The translations under genes and the position numbers were made by a program. A stretch of 64,000 nucleotides of DNA from Verrucomicrobiota bacterium JB023 (GTDB taxonomy: Bacteria; Verrucomicrobiota; Verrucomicrobiia; Verrucomicrobiales; Akkermansiaceae), in assembly GCA_030673895.1 (NCBI GenBank), contig JAUTCR010000044.1:1-64000 (forward strand), read 5' to 3'. A model generated the notes under the pieces. It was not told the origin of the DNA. It did not search any database and was given only the letters and a program-made list of their open reading frames with translations. Below, in pieces: positions 1-8,699 of the stretch (position 1 is its first letter; each line of letters starts with the position of its first letter).

Positions 1-789
1 GGTGAGGCCGAGGCCAATCAATGCGAGTGAGGAAGGCTCGGGAATCTGGCTCAACGAGACCGACTGCAGGGAGCCACCGGGGTCGTTGTTGCCTTGAGAG
101 AAGACGGCGAAGTGGAACTCATCATCTGCCGATTCATCAAAGAGAGTGAAGGTGCCGGCAGCATAGGTCGCTGTGCCCGTGCCCAAACTGGCGGAGCCGC
201 TACCATCCGCGTTGACGGTCAAAGTCAAGGTTTGCGTGGTTCCCAAGCTAATCGAGGTGGTGATGTCATCGTTGATCTCGGTGAACGAAGTGTCGGTGAA
301 GACGTCGAAGCCGGCGATGCCGCCGTTACGAGTTGTGGTACCAAAAGCAATTCCGCTCGTGGTGTCACCTGCGATGACATTCCGAAAATTACCTGTCTCG
401 CCAACCAGGCCTCCATTACCGGTCGTGGCCGCGGAGACTTCATCCAAGAGTCCGAATGAGAAGGTGAAAGAGGGATTCCCGGCAGCCACGGTGGTAAAGG
501 TGACGACCATTTCAAAGCCTCCACTGAGGTCAAACTCGGATTGGGTCCAGGCCCAGGATTGCTGGCCTCCACCATTCGTCGAGGCACTCAAGTCTCCATT
601 ATCGGTAAACTCAGTGCCCGAATTTCTCCAGCCGGTATTCAGGCTACCTCCGGTGCCTGAGTTGGCTGCTCCGTCATTGTCGAAGCTGTCTTGATAGACA
701 AGTGTCGCAGCCGTGGCGGGGGAAGACAGGGTGACTAGAGCTGTAAGGGTCAAGGCAAGACCTCGTCCATGTTTAGGTGTTAATTTCAT
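1..789 (-). CDS. PEP-CTERM sorting domain protein, 3' end cut by window edge
   Basis: The reverse strand is open from an ATG at 789 to the window edge, giving 263 codons with no stop. The N-terminus is a signal peptide (basic start, then a hydrophobic Leu/Ala/Thr run ending near an Ala-Thr-Ala site around residue 26). The body is rich in Gly, Thr, Ser and Asp, as in extracellular beta-sandwich proteins. At residues 249-252 it reads I-P-E-P and then begins the hydrophobic C-terminal helix (SSLALIGLGLT), which is the PEP-CTERM signal handled by exosortase. The final Arg-rich tail lies outside the window, so only about ten residues are missing. The function of the body is unknown. No Shine-Dalgarno sequence is evident. 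Confidence 0.85.
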   Translation of the reverse strand, partial: MKLTPKHGRGLALTLTALVTLSSPATAATLVYQDSFDNDGAANSGTGGSLNTGWRNSGTEFTDNGDLSASTNGGGQQSWAWTQSEFDLSGGFEMVVTFTTVAAGNPSFTFSFGLLDEVSAATTGNGGLVGETGNFRNVIAGDTTSGIAFGTTTRNGGIAGFDVFTDTSFTEINDDITTSISLGTTQTLTLTVNADGSGSASLGTGTATYAAGTFTLFDESADDEFHFAVFSQGNNDPGGSLQSVSLSQIPEPSSLALIGLGLT

Positions 790-986
790 AGCTTTTTGAG
801 GATGTACTTCGGGGATACAAAACTGAGAACTATTCAATTTTGATGGAACCACTCTTTGCAAAATGAGATGGAGAGCAAGCAAATACTGGCTTCCTTATCT
901 GGCAATTGATGGATTGGCTGCCGATTCGAAGAGAGAGCAAGCCCTCGATGCGCAATCAAACAGGGAAGGTAAGCCGAAAGGCTGGG

Positions 987-2744
987 TCAAAGAAGGAGCT
1001 CCGGATAGGCTTTCATGGCCAACCGGCGGCAAGATTGCATGATGAGCCGGGACTCGGGCAGGCCGACCGCTTCCTCCGCCAGCTTCCTACATTCTTCGTA
1101 GTTGAGGGCTCGAATCGCGCTTTTGACCAAGGGAAGGCGTGGGGTGCTGACGGAAAGCTCATCAATGCCTAAGCCAATGAGAACGGGCAAAAGGATGAGG
1201 TCGCTGGCCATCTCACCACAGATTCCCGTCCAGATGCCATTGGCTTTGCCGCTGTCGATGGTGTTCTTAATCAGACGCATCACAGCGGGATGCGCGGGTT
1301 TGTAGAGCTGGGAGACGCGTGGATTAACGCGGTCGACGGCGACGGTGTATTGGATCAGATCATTGGTGCCGATGGACATGAAGTCGACCCGGCTGGAGAT
1401 CTCTGCGGCCATGATGGCTGCGGAGGGAACTTCGATCATAGCGCCGACTTCCACATTGTCGGAGAAGGGAATGCCCTTGTCCGCGAGATCTTCGCGGCAT
1501 TGGTCAAGGACATCGAGGGCTTCGATGATCTCGCGCAGGCCGGAAACGAGAGGAAACATGATGCCCACCTTGCCATAGGCAGAAGCCCGAAGGAGGGCAC
1601 GGAGCTGGTCCTTGAAGACATCACGTCGGTCGAGCGAATAGCGAATCCCGCGCCAGCCGAGGAAGGGGTTGGGCTCCGGCTCGGGAAGTGGTTCACCGGG
1701 TAATTTGTCGCCGCCGACGTCGAGGGTGCGAATGATGGCCTGATGGGGAGCCACGGCCTCGACCACGCGACGATAGAGTCCGGCCTGGCGGGCCTCGTCG
1801 GGGAACTCTCCTCCCTCGAGCATGAAGAACTCGGTACGGAAGAGGCCAATCCCTTTCGCTCCCGATTGGGGAACTTGGGCGAGTTCGTGCTCGAACTCGA
1901 TGTTGGCCGAGAGAGTGATCTCGCGTCCGTCCGTGGTTTTGGTGTCGGACTCGCGGATGGAATCCAGAGCCGTGCGGAAGCGACTTTTCTCATCTGAAAG
2001 TCGCTCGTAGTGGGAGCGGGTCGCGGGAGACGGATTGACAATGAGCTTGCCCTCGTAGCCATCGATGATGCAGGGGCTGAGGGTGCGGATATTAAGAACC
2101 GCATTCTTCAGCCCGATGACGGCGGGGATGCCGAGCGAGCGGGCCAGGATGGCGGTGTGGGAGACCGTGGAGCCTCGCTCGGTGGCGAAGCCGAGGGTGT
2201 GCCCGGGCTCCAGGCTAGCTGTATCGGAGGGCGTCAGATCGTAGGCGACGAGGATGTGTCGGTGGTCGGGCTCATCCGCCTCTTCGAAGGTGGAGCCGGC
2301 AAAGTTGTGGAGGACACGCTGGGCGACGTCCTCGACATCGGTGGCACGCTCTCTCAGGTAGGGGTCGGAGACCCGGCGCATGGCCTCCAAAAACGTCTGC
2401 ATGACGGCGTAAAAGCAGAACTCGGCATTCTGCTGGCGGGAGGCGATGGCGTCGTAGACACGGTTGAGCAAGGCCTGATCCTGGAGGACCATGAGGTGGG
2501 ACTCAAAGATGCGGCCCTCGGCCTCCCCGGAGATGGACTCAATTTGATTTCTGAGAGCGGAGAGCTGTTCCTTGGTCTTGTCGAGGGCGCGGCGGAATCG
2601 CTCACGTTCGGCAGGGACTTGACCCTCGGGGACGGGATAGACTTCGGGGGCGGCAAAACCACGGGCCACCACGTGGACCAAGCCAAAGGCGATGCCTTGG
2701 GACACCGCTTCGCCCTCGTAGATCATTTCTCTCGCTTCTGGCAT
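987..2744 (-). CDS. ptsI: Phosphoenolpyruvate-protein phosphotransferase (PTS enzyme I)
   Basis: Enzyme I takes phosphate from phosphoenolpyruvate on a histidine and passes it to HPr in the cytoplasm. The 585 residues match the family length. The phospho-histidine motif GSTVSHTAILAR puts the active His at 196; the PEP-binding barrel follows with MSIGTNDLIQYTVAVDR and the catalytic-Cys motif GICGEMASD (Cys509). An internal Met at residue 7 (start 2726) would give the classical N-terminus MIYEGEAVSQGIAFG and may be the true start. No ptsH, HPr kinase or EII gene lies alongside. A strong hairpin at 2788-2817 separates it from the upstream operon on the same strand, so it probably has its own promoter. 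Enzyme I assignment is secure; whether it serves sugar uptake or regulation cannot be told here. Confidence 0.95.
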   Translation of the reverse strand: MPEAREMIYEGEAVSQGIAFGLVHVVARGFAAPEVYPVPEGQVPAERERFRRALDKTKEQLSALRNQIESISGEAEGRIFESHLMVLQDQALLNRVYDAIASRQQNAEFCFYAVMQTFLEAMRRVSDPYLRERATDVEDVAQRVLHNFAGSTFEEADEPDHRHILVAYDLTPSDTASLEPGHTLGFATERGSTVSHTAILARSLGIPAVIGLKNAVLNIRTLSPCIIDGYEGKLIVNPSPATRSHYERLSDEKSRFRTALDSIRESDTKTTDGREITLSANIEFEHELAQVPQSGAKGIGLFRTEFFMLEGGEFPDEARQAGLYRRVVEAVAPHQAIIRTLDVGGDKLPGEPLPEPEPNPFLGWRGIRYSLDRRDVFKDQLRALLRASAYGKVGIMFPLVSGLREIIEALDVLDQCREDLADKGIPFSDNVEVGAMIEVPSAAIMAAEISSRVDFMSIGTNDLIQYTVAVDRVNPRVSQLYKPAHPAVMRLIKNTIDSGKANGIWTGICGEMASDLILLPVLIGLGIDELSVSTPRLPLVKSAIRALNYEECRKLAEEAVGLPESRLIMQSCRRLAMKAYPELLL

Positions 2745-2787
2745 GCGGGGCGAGTGTGCCCAGAATTAGGCGACACGAAAAGATATA

Positions 2788-2817
2788 AAAAACGCGGACG
2801 TTAGAGTCCGCGTTTTT
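2788..2817 (-). terminator. Intrinsic terminator after the exbB-TPR operon
   Basis: A 12-bp perfect stem (AAAAACGCGGAC paired with GTCCGCGTTTTT) closes a 6-nt loop. Read on the minus strand it ends in a T run and sits about 30 bp past the stop of the gene at 2847-3755. It also lies just upstream of ptsI, isolating that gene from the operon. The symmetric A/T flanks would allow function in either direction. Confidence 0.85.
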
Positions 2818-2846
2818 GAATCTGAAAGAGAAGGGAGCGCAAATAG

Positions 2847-3755
2847 TTAACTGCTCTTCTTGTATTTGGCGAAGGCGCGGTAATCGGCGGGCAGTTTCTC
2901 CCCCGAGCCAAGCGCCTTGTCCCAGAGGTCGGTCAGGGCTGCGGCCTCCGTCAAAAGCAGCGCACCGGAGGAATTCGGGTTCTCATCGGGAGTGCCGTGA
3001 AGAGAGCGGGCCAGTTCGACTTCGGGATGCTTGGAGTAGATCCGGAAGCAGGCGAGGGCGGACTTCTTGGTGATGACCTCGGACGCTGTGTAGTCGGCGA
3101 CGAATGCCTTATTGAAGGCGATCAGCGCATCCTCAAGACGGCCCAAGCCTTCCAGGGCGAGACCGTGGCAATATTCCACTTGAGCGCGCAAGGAGCCGGG
3201 GAGTTCCTTCTCTTCCCAGTTTCCGCAAAGGATCGCCAGGCGTCCCCAGTCCTCGCTCTTCACTGCCGGGTAGAGGGAGTAGAGCTCGGTCTGGGTGATG
3301 TGGACCTGGTGGAGCAATGGCTCGGGCTGGAATTTGGCGAAGAGCGACTCCAGTCCATCGTAGTCTCCGAGGATGCGGGCGCATTCCATCTCGTAGAAGC
3401 CGGAGAGGGTGGAATAGTTGCCGGGCACGTCATCGACGAAGGCATATTTTTCCTTAGCTGCGGCGAACTCGGTGCGGGCCTGCTCGTAGTTTTGGCTCTT
3501 GAAGGTCCTCATCGCCTTTTCGTACTCCGCAGGGATGAAGAAGAAGACGTTGGTCCGGGAAAGCGCGGAATCCGTCCGATTAAGTGAGCGCGGCTGGTCG
3601 CGATGGCGGATGGTCCGCTCGCTGGCGGCTTCGATCCAGACCTTGCTGCTACCGTTCTCATCAGTGATGAAGGCTTCCGCAAGTGGCGGGATGTTCTGGG
3701 CCGCCAGGGGAGCGGCGATTAGTAGAGAGAGGAGTGATGTTTTCATCAGATTCAT
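2847..3755 (-). CDS. Exported helical-repeat (TPR-like) protein
   Basis: About 302 residues with an N-terminal signal peptide (MKTSLLSLLIAAPLAAQ after a short MNL). The start is placed at ATG 3755, or 3746 three codons on, because the longer open frame back to 3857 runs into the upstream gene and lacks a signal sequence. The body contains helical pairs resembling tetratricopeptide repeats, for example around YEKAMRTFKSQNYEQARTEF and ALIAFNKAFVADY. It is the last gene of the exbB-exbD-exbD-TPR operon, 29 bp behind the large TPR gene, and is followed by a terminator. It is probably a periplasmic partner of that protein. No enzymatic motif was seen and the function is unknown. Confidence 0.75.
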   Translation of the reverse strand: MNLMKTSLLSLLIAAPLAAQNIPPLAEAFITDENGSSKVWIEAASERTIRHRDQPRSLNRTDSALSRTNVFFFIPAEYEKAMRTFKSQNYEQARTEFAAAKEKYAFVDDVPGNYSTLSGFYEMECARILGDYDGLESLFAKFQPEPLLHQVHITQTELYSLYPAVKSEDWGRLAILCGNWEEKELPGSLRAQVEYCHGLALEGLGRLEDALIAFNKAFVADYTASEVITKKSALACFRIYSKHPEVELARSLHGTPDENPNSSGALLLTEAAALTDLWDKALGSGEKLPADYRAFAKYKKSS

Positions 3756-3784
3756 CTGTTTCTTAGGTTTCTTGAATCGGGCGA

Positions 3785-6700
3785 TTATTGCTCGGAGGCA
3801 CGCGTGACGGAAGGATTCGCAGCGTAGGTTTCGACGAGGTCCTCGACTTCGTCCCAATATTCCTTCTCCTCGTCGGTGATCTGGCGACCATCCCGGATTT
3901 GCTGGGTTTTTTCCAGATAGCTTTGGCCAATGTTGTAGGCTGACTGACGGTCGGAGGGCTTTCCTTCGCTGCCCGGCTTGTTGCGGTCCCAGAGTAGCTC
4001 CATGTAGCCGGCGAGGGCTTGGGCTGCTACCTTGATGTAGCCGCGGTAAGCGAGGTAGGTCTGGCTGAAGACCGCGATGGCGTTCTCCGTCTCACCCAGC
4101 TGGCGGTAGGCCTTGCCGAGGATGAGGCTGACATCAGGAGCGTAGGTGTTGAAGTTGAGCTTATCGCCCTGCTCCTTGACTCCGGCATCGAGGAAGATGC
4201 GGGCATGCTTCTTGGCTTCCTCCCACTTCTCCTGCTTCGCGAGGATCTCGATAGCGCGGTAGTAAGCGCGCTCGCGCTCCTTCTTGTCCGTCGAGCTGTC
4301 ATAGACATCCATCAGCTGCTCAACCGCCTTGGAAAGGTCGGAGTCGCTGGAGGAATTACCGTAGATATCAGCAAGTCCGAACATGGCTGGGAAGCGGTAG
4401 GAGAGGTCGGTGCGACTGAGGACCTCCTCGTAGTAAGGGATGGCCTGGCGGGGAGAGTTGGTTTTCTCCCGGAGGTAATCACCCACGCTGACCAGAATGA
4501 AGTTGGAGAGTGTCTTCAGGTCGAAGTCCTGCTTCAGGTCATCGAAGAGGACCTTGATGGAGGCATTGGCCTGGCTGATCGCGGAGTCGTTCTTCTCCTT
4601 GCGGGCAACCTCGAGCTTATCCTCATAGACACCAATCAGAGCAATTCGGAGGAGGGCTTGGGCTGCCTTCTCTCCCGAGCCGATGTCGGGGAAGTTGTAG
4701 TAGAGATCCTTCAGCTCTTCGTCGCTGTGGGACTTCAGGTAGAACTTGGTGAAGGAGTTGATTGCTTCCTCAAGACCGAAGGCTCCGGGGGTCTTGGCGA
4801 GTTGGGCGATGACGCCTTGCAGTCGCTCCAGGCCTTCTTCGCCGCGATTGGCGGATTCCAAGGGAGCGAGGCCGGCCACTGCGACCTGGGCCTTGTAAGG
4901 AGAGCTGTCTCCGTAGAGTTCCCAGAACTCGTCGTAGAAGGGAATGGCATCCTGGAGACGGGGGTTGGGCTCGTTGCCCACCTTCTCTTCGCCCAAGAGA
5001 CCGACGAGGTAGTAAAGAGCTTCTCCGGCGACGACGTCGTTCTCCTTGCGCTCGGCGAGGTTGAGAGCCTTGGTGTAGTAGTCCTCGGCTTCCTCGCGCT
5101 GGCCTTGGGTATGGAAGACGTTGCCTTTCAGGTTGAAGACCATTTCGCGATTGTTGGCGTCGGGAAACTCGGACTCGACGCGGTTGAGCTTCTCGAGGGC
5201 TTCCTCAAGCTCATCTTGCGCAAAGTGGCAGTTGGCCCGGTCATAGAGGGCGAAGGGGATGTAGATGTTCTCCTTGGGGCTGGGGAATTCCGCAAGGAAG
5301 CTATCGAGCAGGCTGGCAGCCTTGGGCCAGTTCTGGAGCGCGGCCCAGTTGGAGGCCTCGAAGTAGCGGGAGGCGATCTTGAAGTCGCTCTCTGGATACG
5401 TCTTCACGTGCTCGCTCAGAGGCTTGAGCGCCTTGTCAAATTGGCCGGTGTAGTAGTAGCTGCCACCGAGAACGTGCAGGCAGATATCGTGCTGCTTGGT
5501 GCCTTCGCTGAGGCCGGGCAGCATGACGTTGGCGACCTCGAGACAAGTCTCATACTCCCCGTTGAAGAAGAGGCTGGTCAGCATTAGCTGGCGGACAGAC
5601 TCCTCATACTGACTGCCGGGAAAGAGCTTGAGGAAACGCTGCCCGTGCTCCTCGGTCTCCAGGACGCGACCCACGAGGGAGGAGGTGCGGACCAAGTTGT
5701 AGAGGTACTGCTCACGGCGGTCCTTGGGAGAGTTGCTGTGGAACTTCTCCAGCATGTCGTAGGCGGCATAGGCACCGCGGACGTTGCCGTTCTGCTCATG
5801 AATGTAAGCAGTGGCGGCGAGAGCGGTGATCTCAGGAAGCTGGCCGTTCTTCTCGCGCTCTTTAGTGAGAGAGAGCTGACGTTCGAGGGCTCCTTTATTG
5901 TAGATACGGAAGCCGTCGTTGAAGGTGCGTTCGAACTCGCCGATGGCCTCGAGCTGCGCCCGGAGGTCGTCCTCGGCATCGACCGAGCTAGGAACGAGCG
6001 CATAGAGCTCGAAGGAAGCGCGTGGCATCTCGGCAGCCAAGGCATCAGCGGCGAACTTCATAAAGACGGGTGAGTAAGGCTGGGCCATCCAAGGATCGAG
6101 TGTGATATCGGCCCGATTCTTGTTCACGAAATCGATGAAGGCTTGCTCCTTGTTGCCTGCGATGACCGTTTCACAAAAAGCTTGGAAGCCGGCCATGATC
6201 CCCTGGGGAGGAGTCGGGAACGTGTTTTTATTCTTAATCGCGATTTCAAGATTCTCCACGCCGCCCGCCAGCTTGCCTGACTTGAAGTGGCAGATGGCCA
6301 TGTTCACGTAGAAGGCGCCACGGGGGAACTTGTCGCGATCCGGGTCGCGCTCGGCGAGGAACTTTTTGAACTGGGTGATGGCGGTCTCCCACTGTTCAGC
6401 CCCTTGCGCGGCCTCGCCCCACTTGAGGAGGGACTTCTTGTGGTAGATGTTGGTGTCCTCGGCTCCGTTCTTGTTGGGATATTTCTTATAGCAGGTCTCG
6501 AAGGACTTCATCGCTTCCTCATACCGCTCCAGCTTGAGCTCGCAGAAGCCCTGGTGATACCAGAACCAGCCGAACTTTGGCCCGAAGAGTTGCATGGCCC
6601 GGGCATCGTAGGTGGAGGTGGCTTCGCGGAGGTAGCCCAATGCTTCGGCCCATTTTTCAGCCCCTTCGGGCATCCCCTGGGCTTTGGCGAAGTTCATCGC

Positions 6701-6808
6701 GGTCAGGGCATTGGTGTGGAGTTCGTCGACTCCGGCCTGGGCGCGGAGTGGAGTGGCGGGCAAAATCGCGAGCCCGACTAGAGTGATGGTTTTTAACCAG
6801 ATTTTCAT
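3785..6808 (-). CDS. Large exported tetratricopeptide-repeat protein
   Basis: 1,007 residues starting with a signal peptide (MKIWLKTITLVGLAILPATP, then Leu-Arg-Ala-Gln-Ala). Nearly the whole mature protein is TPR-like: repeated helix pairs such as GSYYYTGQFDKALKPLSEHV, ALYDRANCHFAQDELEEALE and GNVFHTQGQREEAEDYYTKAL. Such proteins are scaffolds that hold partner proteins in the periplasm. It follows two exbD genes and exbB on the same strand, a pairing I recognise as common in Verrucomicrobiota and Planctomycetota, and it likely couples the ExbB/ExbD motor to an envelope process. A hairpin-plus-T-run lies between exbD and this gene (6928-6949), so it may be attenuated or separately promoted. 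The exact role is unknown. Confidence 0.85.
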   Translation of the reverse strand: MKIWLKTITLVGLAILPATPLRAQAGVDELHTNALTAMNFAKAQGMPEGAEKWAEALGYLREATSTYDARAMQLFGPKFGWFWYHQGFCELKLERYEEAMKSFETCYKKYPNKNGAEDTNIYHKKSLLKWGEAAQGAEQWETAITQFKKFLAERDPDRDKFPRGAFYVNMAICHFKSGKLAGGVENLEIAIKNKNTFPTPPQGIMAGFQAFCETVIAGNKEQAFIDFVNKNRADITLDPWMAQPYSPVFMKFAADALAAEMPRASFELYALVPSSVDAEDDLRAQLEAIGEFERTFNDGFRIYNKGALERQLSLTKEREKNGQLPEITALAATAYIHEQNGNVRGAYAAYDMLEKFHSNSPKDRREQYLYNLVRTSSLVGRVLETEEHGQRFLKLFPGSQYEESVRQLMLTSLFFNGEYETCLEVANVMLPGLSEGTKQHDICLHVLGGSYYYTGQFDKALKPLSEHVKTYPESDFKIASRYFEASNWAALQNWPKAASLLDSFLAEFPSPKENIYIPFALYDRANCHFAQDELEEALEKLNRVESEFPDANNREMVFNLKGNVFHTQGQREEAEDYYTKALNLAERKENDVVAGEALYYLVGLLGEEKVGNEPNPRLQDAIPFYDEFWELYGDSSPYKAQVAVAGLAPLESANRGEEGLERLQGVIAQLAKTPGAFGLEEAINSFTKFYLKSHSDEELKDLYYNFPDIGSGEKAAQALLRIALIGVYEDKLEVARKEKNDSAISQANASIKVLFDDLKQDFDLKTLSNFILVSVGDYLREKTNSPRQAIPYYEEVLSRTDLSYRFPAMFGLADIYGNSSSDSDLSKAVEQLMDVYDSSTDKKERERAYYRAIEILAKQEKWEEAKKHARIFLDAGVKEQGDKLNFNTYAPDVSLILGKAYRQLGETENAIAVFSQTYLAYRGYIKVAAQALAGYMELLWDRNKPGSEGKPSDRQSAYNIGQSYLEKTQQIRDGRQITDEEKEYWDEVEDLVETYAANPSVTRASEQ

Positions 6809-6927
6809 ATCTCTAAGCTGGATGGAGTTTTTGGAAGTTGCAAAAAGTTTTCACGAGCTTGCGAATCCCGCCCCCCGGTCGGGGGGGGAGGAGGCGAAGC
6901 AAAAAAATAACGACCGTGGAAAAAGAG

Positions 6928-6949
6928 ACGGCGGCACGAGGGCCGCCGT
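6928..6949 (-). terminator. Hairpin with T run between exbD and the TPR gene
   Basis: An 8-bp stem (ACGGCGGC with GCCGCCGT, 6-nt loop) is followed on the minus strand by TCTCTTTTT, four bases after the stop codon of the second exbD. This looks like an intrinsic terminator or attenuator inside the operon; partial read-through would make more motor protein than TPR scaffold. Confidence 0.65.
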
Positions 6950-6952
6950 TGC

Positions 6953-7414
6953 TTAGTTAACCAGGTCCGTGAAGGTGACGCGGGAGATCTCGTTCTTTTT
7001 CAACGCATTCAAGACGTCGATGACCCGCTGGTGGATCGCGTTGTCCTCGACGTAGATCTGCACCATGGGCTTCTCGCCGGAGGCACTGGCGATGCCATTG
7101 ATCTCCTGCAGTCGTGCGTTGAGGAGGGGGACCTTGCGGTCCTCCGTGTCCGTATCCAGAGTCTCCTGGGAAGGGCCGGTGTTCATGTAAATGGTGCCGG
7201 TCGAATCCACCCGGATGAAGGTAGGCTTGATGGGAGGAGGCTCCTCGGACGGAGCTGCCGCGGGCAAGGACATGTCCACGTCCTGCTCGCGGGGTTGAAT
7301 GGTGCTGGTCACCAGGAAGTAGATGAGGAGAAGGAAACAAATGTCGATCAGAGACGAGATGTCCAAGCCTGGTTCATCCTCTTCGAGGTTCTGCGCTTTA
7401 CTATGGCGGGCCAT
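6953..7414 (-). CDS. exbD: ExbD/TolR-family biopolymer transport protein (second copy)
   Basis: 153 residues with the ExbD layout: a short cytoplasmic tail, one membrane helix (LDISSLIDICFLLLIYFLVT, residues about 18-37) and a periplasmic domain. The key proton-channel Asp is in SLIDICF. ExbD works with ExbB in the inner membrane to turn proton flow into work on an envelope partner such as TonB. It starts 15 bp after the neighbouring exbD; tandem divergent ExbD copies after one ExbB suggest a heteromeric motor. The periplasmic domain ends in a typical VIDVLNALKKNEISRVTF segment. Confidence 0.93.
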   Translation of the reverse strand: MARHSKAQNLEEDEPGLDISSLIDICFLLLIYFLVTSTIQPREQDVDMSLPAAAPSEEPPPIKPTFIRVDSTGTIYMNTGPSQETLDTDTEDRKVPLLNARLQEINGIASASGEKPMVQIYVEDNAIHQRVIDVLNALKKNEISRVTFTDLVN

Positions 7415-7429
7415 GAGAAGTTGTTTCTG

Positions 7430-7897
7430 TCAGTATTTGTTTGAAGTTGCGTAACTGGCGAAGACCACCTGATCGACACCCACCGAAGCGGCGACTTGAA
7501 TCACGCGGCGGCAGTGCTTGAACTCCACGTTCCGGTCGCCCCGGAGGTGGAGCTTGGGCTGGATAGTCGCAGCAACCTTGTCCTTCTCTTCCTGGATGAA
7601 TTGCTTGATGGCCTCATCGTCGGCGAACGGCGTGCCGTCCTCCATTTTGTAGCGGCCTTCGTCGGAATCGTCGTCCGCATAGACGTTGACGACGATTCGT
7701 CCCCGGGCTTCATCCTGGGGAGAGGCGTCGAGAGCGACCGGCACCTCGACGGTGGGGTCCATCTCGACAACCACGAAGGAGGCCGTGACGACGAAGAAGA
7801 TGAGGAGAAGGAAGACCATGTCGATCATTGGCGACATGTCGACCTTGAGTTCTCCCTCATCTCCGCTCATCGCGGATCTGAGCTTTTTCGATGCCAT
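7430..7897 (-). CDS. exbD: ExbD/TolR-family biopolymer transport protein (first copy)
   Basis: 155 residues: a cytoplasmic tail of about 20 residues, a membrane helix (SPMIDMVFLLLIFFVVTASF) with the conserved Asp in PMIDMVF, then a periplasmic domain with an acidic insert (YADDDSDEGRYKMEDG) and a C-terminal RRVIQVAASVGVDQVVFAS segment typical of ExbD. It lies 25 bp after exbB and 15 bp before the other exbD. The two copies differ clearly in the periplasmic part, so they are old paralogs rather than a recent duplication. Confidence 0.93.
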   Translation of the reverse strand: MASKKLRSAMSGDEGELKVDMSPMIDMVFLLLIFFVVTASFVVVEMDPTVEVPVALDASPQDEARGRIVVNVYADDDSDEGRYKMEDGTPFADDEAIKQFIQEEKDKVAATIQPKLHLRGDRNVEFKHCRRVIQVAASVGVDQVVFASYATSNKY

Positions 7898-7922
7898 GGA
7901 AGGTTTCTAGGTAAGGGGCTAA

Positions 7923-8699
7923 TTATACAGCGACGCCCTCGGGGATTTTTGCGAGATAAGCGTCCGCATTCACGGTCTGCAGGGAGGCATTGATCATGTC
8001 TTCAGCAGCGTGGTGGGACTCGGCGACGAGGTTGTTGAGGCGGTTCTTGAAGAAGAAGTAGGCAATGAGCGAGGGAATCGCAGTGATCAGACCCCACATG
8101 GTGGTGAGGAGGGCGACGGAGATCTTCTCAGCGAGGACGGCGGGGTCGGCCATGCCGGTCTGACCGAGGAGGGCGAAGGCGCCGACCATACCGATAACGG
8201 TACCAAGAAGTCCGAGCATCGGAGCCGCCTGGGTGACGAGGGAGATGTAGTTGATCCAGGTCATGTTCTTGCGGTTCTCGTTGATGGAGAAGTCCGCCAT
8301 GGCGTCTTCAATCTGGTCGCGGCCGAGATCCTCGGGGCGGGTGGCGTCGATGTTCGGCAGTGAGTAAGCCATCATGCGGCCAAGGTAGGATGGATGAGAG
8401 GCGGCAAGCTCGATGGCCGAGCGCACACGGCAGGCTGTCATGTGCTCCATGAGCGCGGCGCGGAGATCATCGGGGCAGAATTTACCCTTCGTGAGGTTGA
8501 TGAAGTTGAAGACGCAAAGCGCGATCAGAGCGAGAACGGCAAGACCGATGAAGATCATCGTAGGACCGCCGTCGAGGACATACCGTTGCAGGGCGTTCGA
8601 GTTGTCAGCTTGCGCGAACAAGTTGGAGGAGGAGGCGAAGAAGCTGGCTGTGACGAGACTGGCAGCTGAAGCGAAACGATTGGAGTTCTTAGCAATCAT
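7923..8699 (-). CDS. exbB: MotA/TolQ/ExbB-family proton channel protein
   Basis: 258 residues. An N-terminal segment (ASLVTASFFASSSNLFAQA) looks like a cleaved signal or extra helix, as in many ExbB proteins with a periplasmic extension. Three membrane helices follow: near GGPTMIFIGLAVLALIALCV, near ISLVTQAAPMLGLLGTVIGM and near LLTTMWGLITAIPSLIAYFF. The family signature APMLGLLGTVIGMVGAF is intact. It is the first gene of the operon and forms the channel pentamer around ExbD. No tonB or tolA follows; instead two exported repeat proteins do. Confidence 0.93.
   Translation of the reverse strand: MIAKNSNRFASAASLVTASFFASSSNLFAQADNSNALQRYVLDGGPTMIFIGLAVLALIALCVFNFINLTKGKFCPDDLRAALMEHMTACRVRSAIELAASHPSYLGRMMAYSLPNIDATRPEDLGRDQIEDAMADFSINENRKNMTWINYISLVTQAAPMLGLLGTVIGMVGAFALLGQTGMADPAVLAEKISVALLTTMWGLITAIPSLIAYFFFKNRLNNLVAESHHAAEDMINASLQTVNADAYLAKIPEGVAV

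Noticed and set aside
4019-5587. Plus-strand open frame of 522 codons
   Set aside because: It is wholly antisense to the large TPR gene; its Gly/Leu/Val/Glu-rich product mirrors the codon bias of that gene and shows no family motif or signal.
6871-6888. C6/G8 tract before the TPR gene
   Set aside because: It can fold as a short C/G hairpin but has no T run in either direction and only one G run, so neither terminator nor quadruplex is supported.
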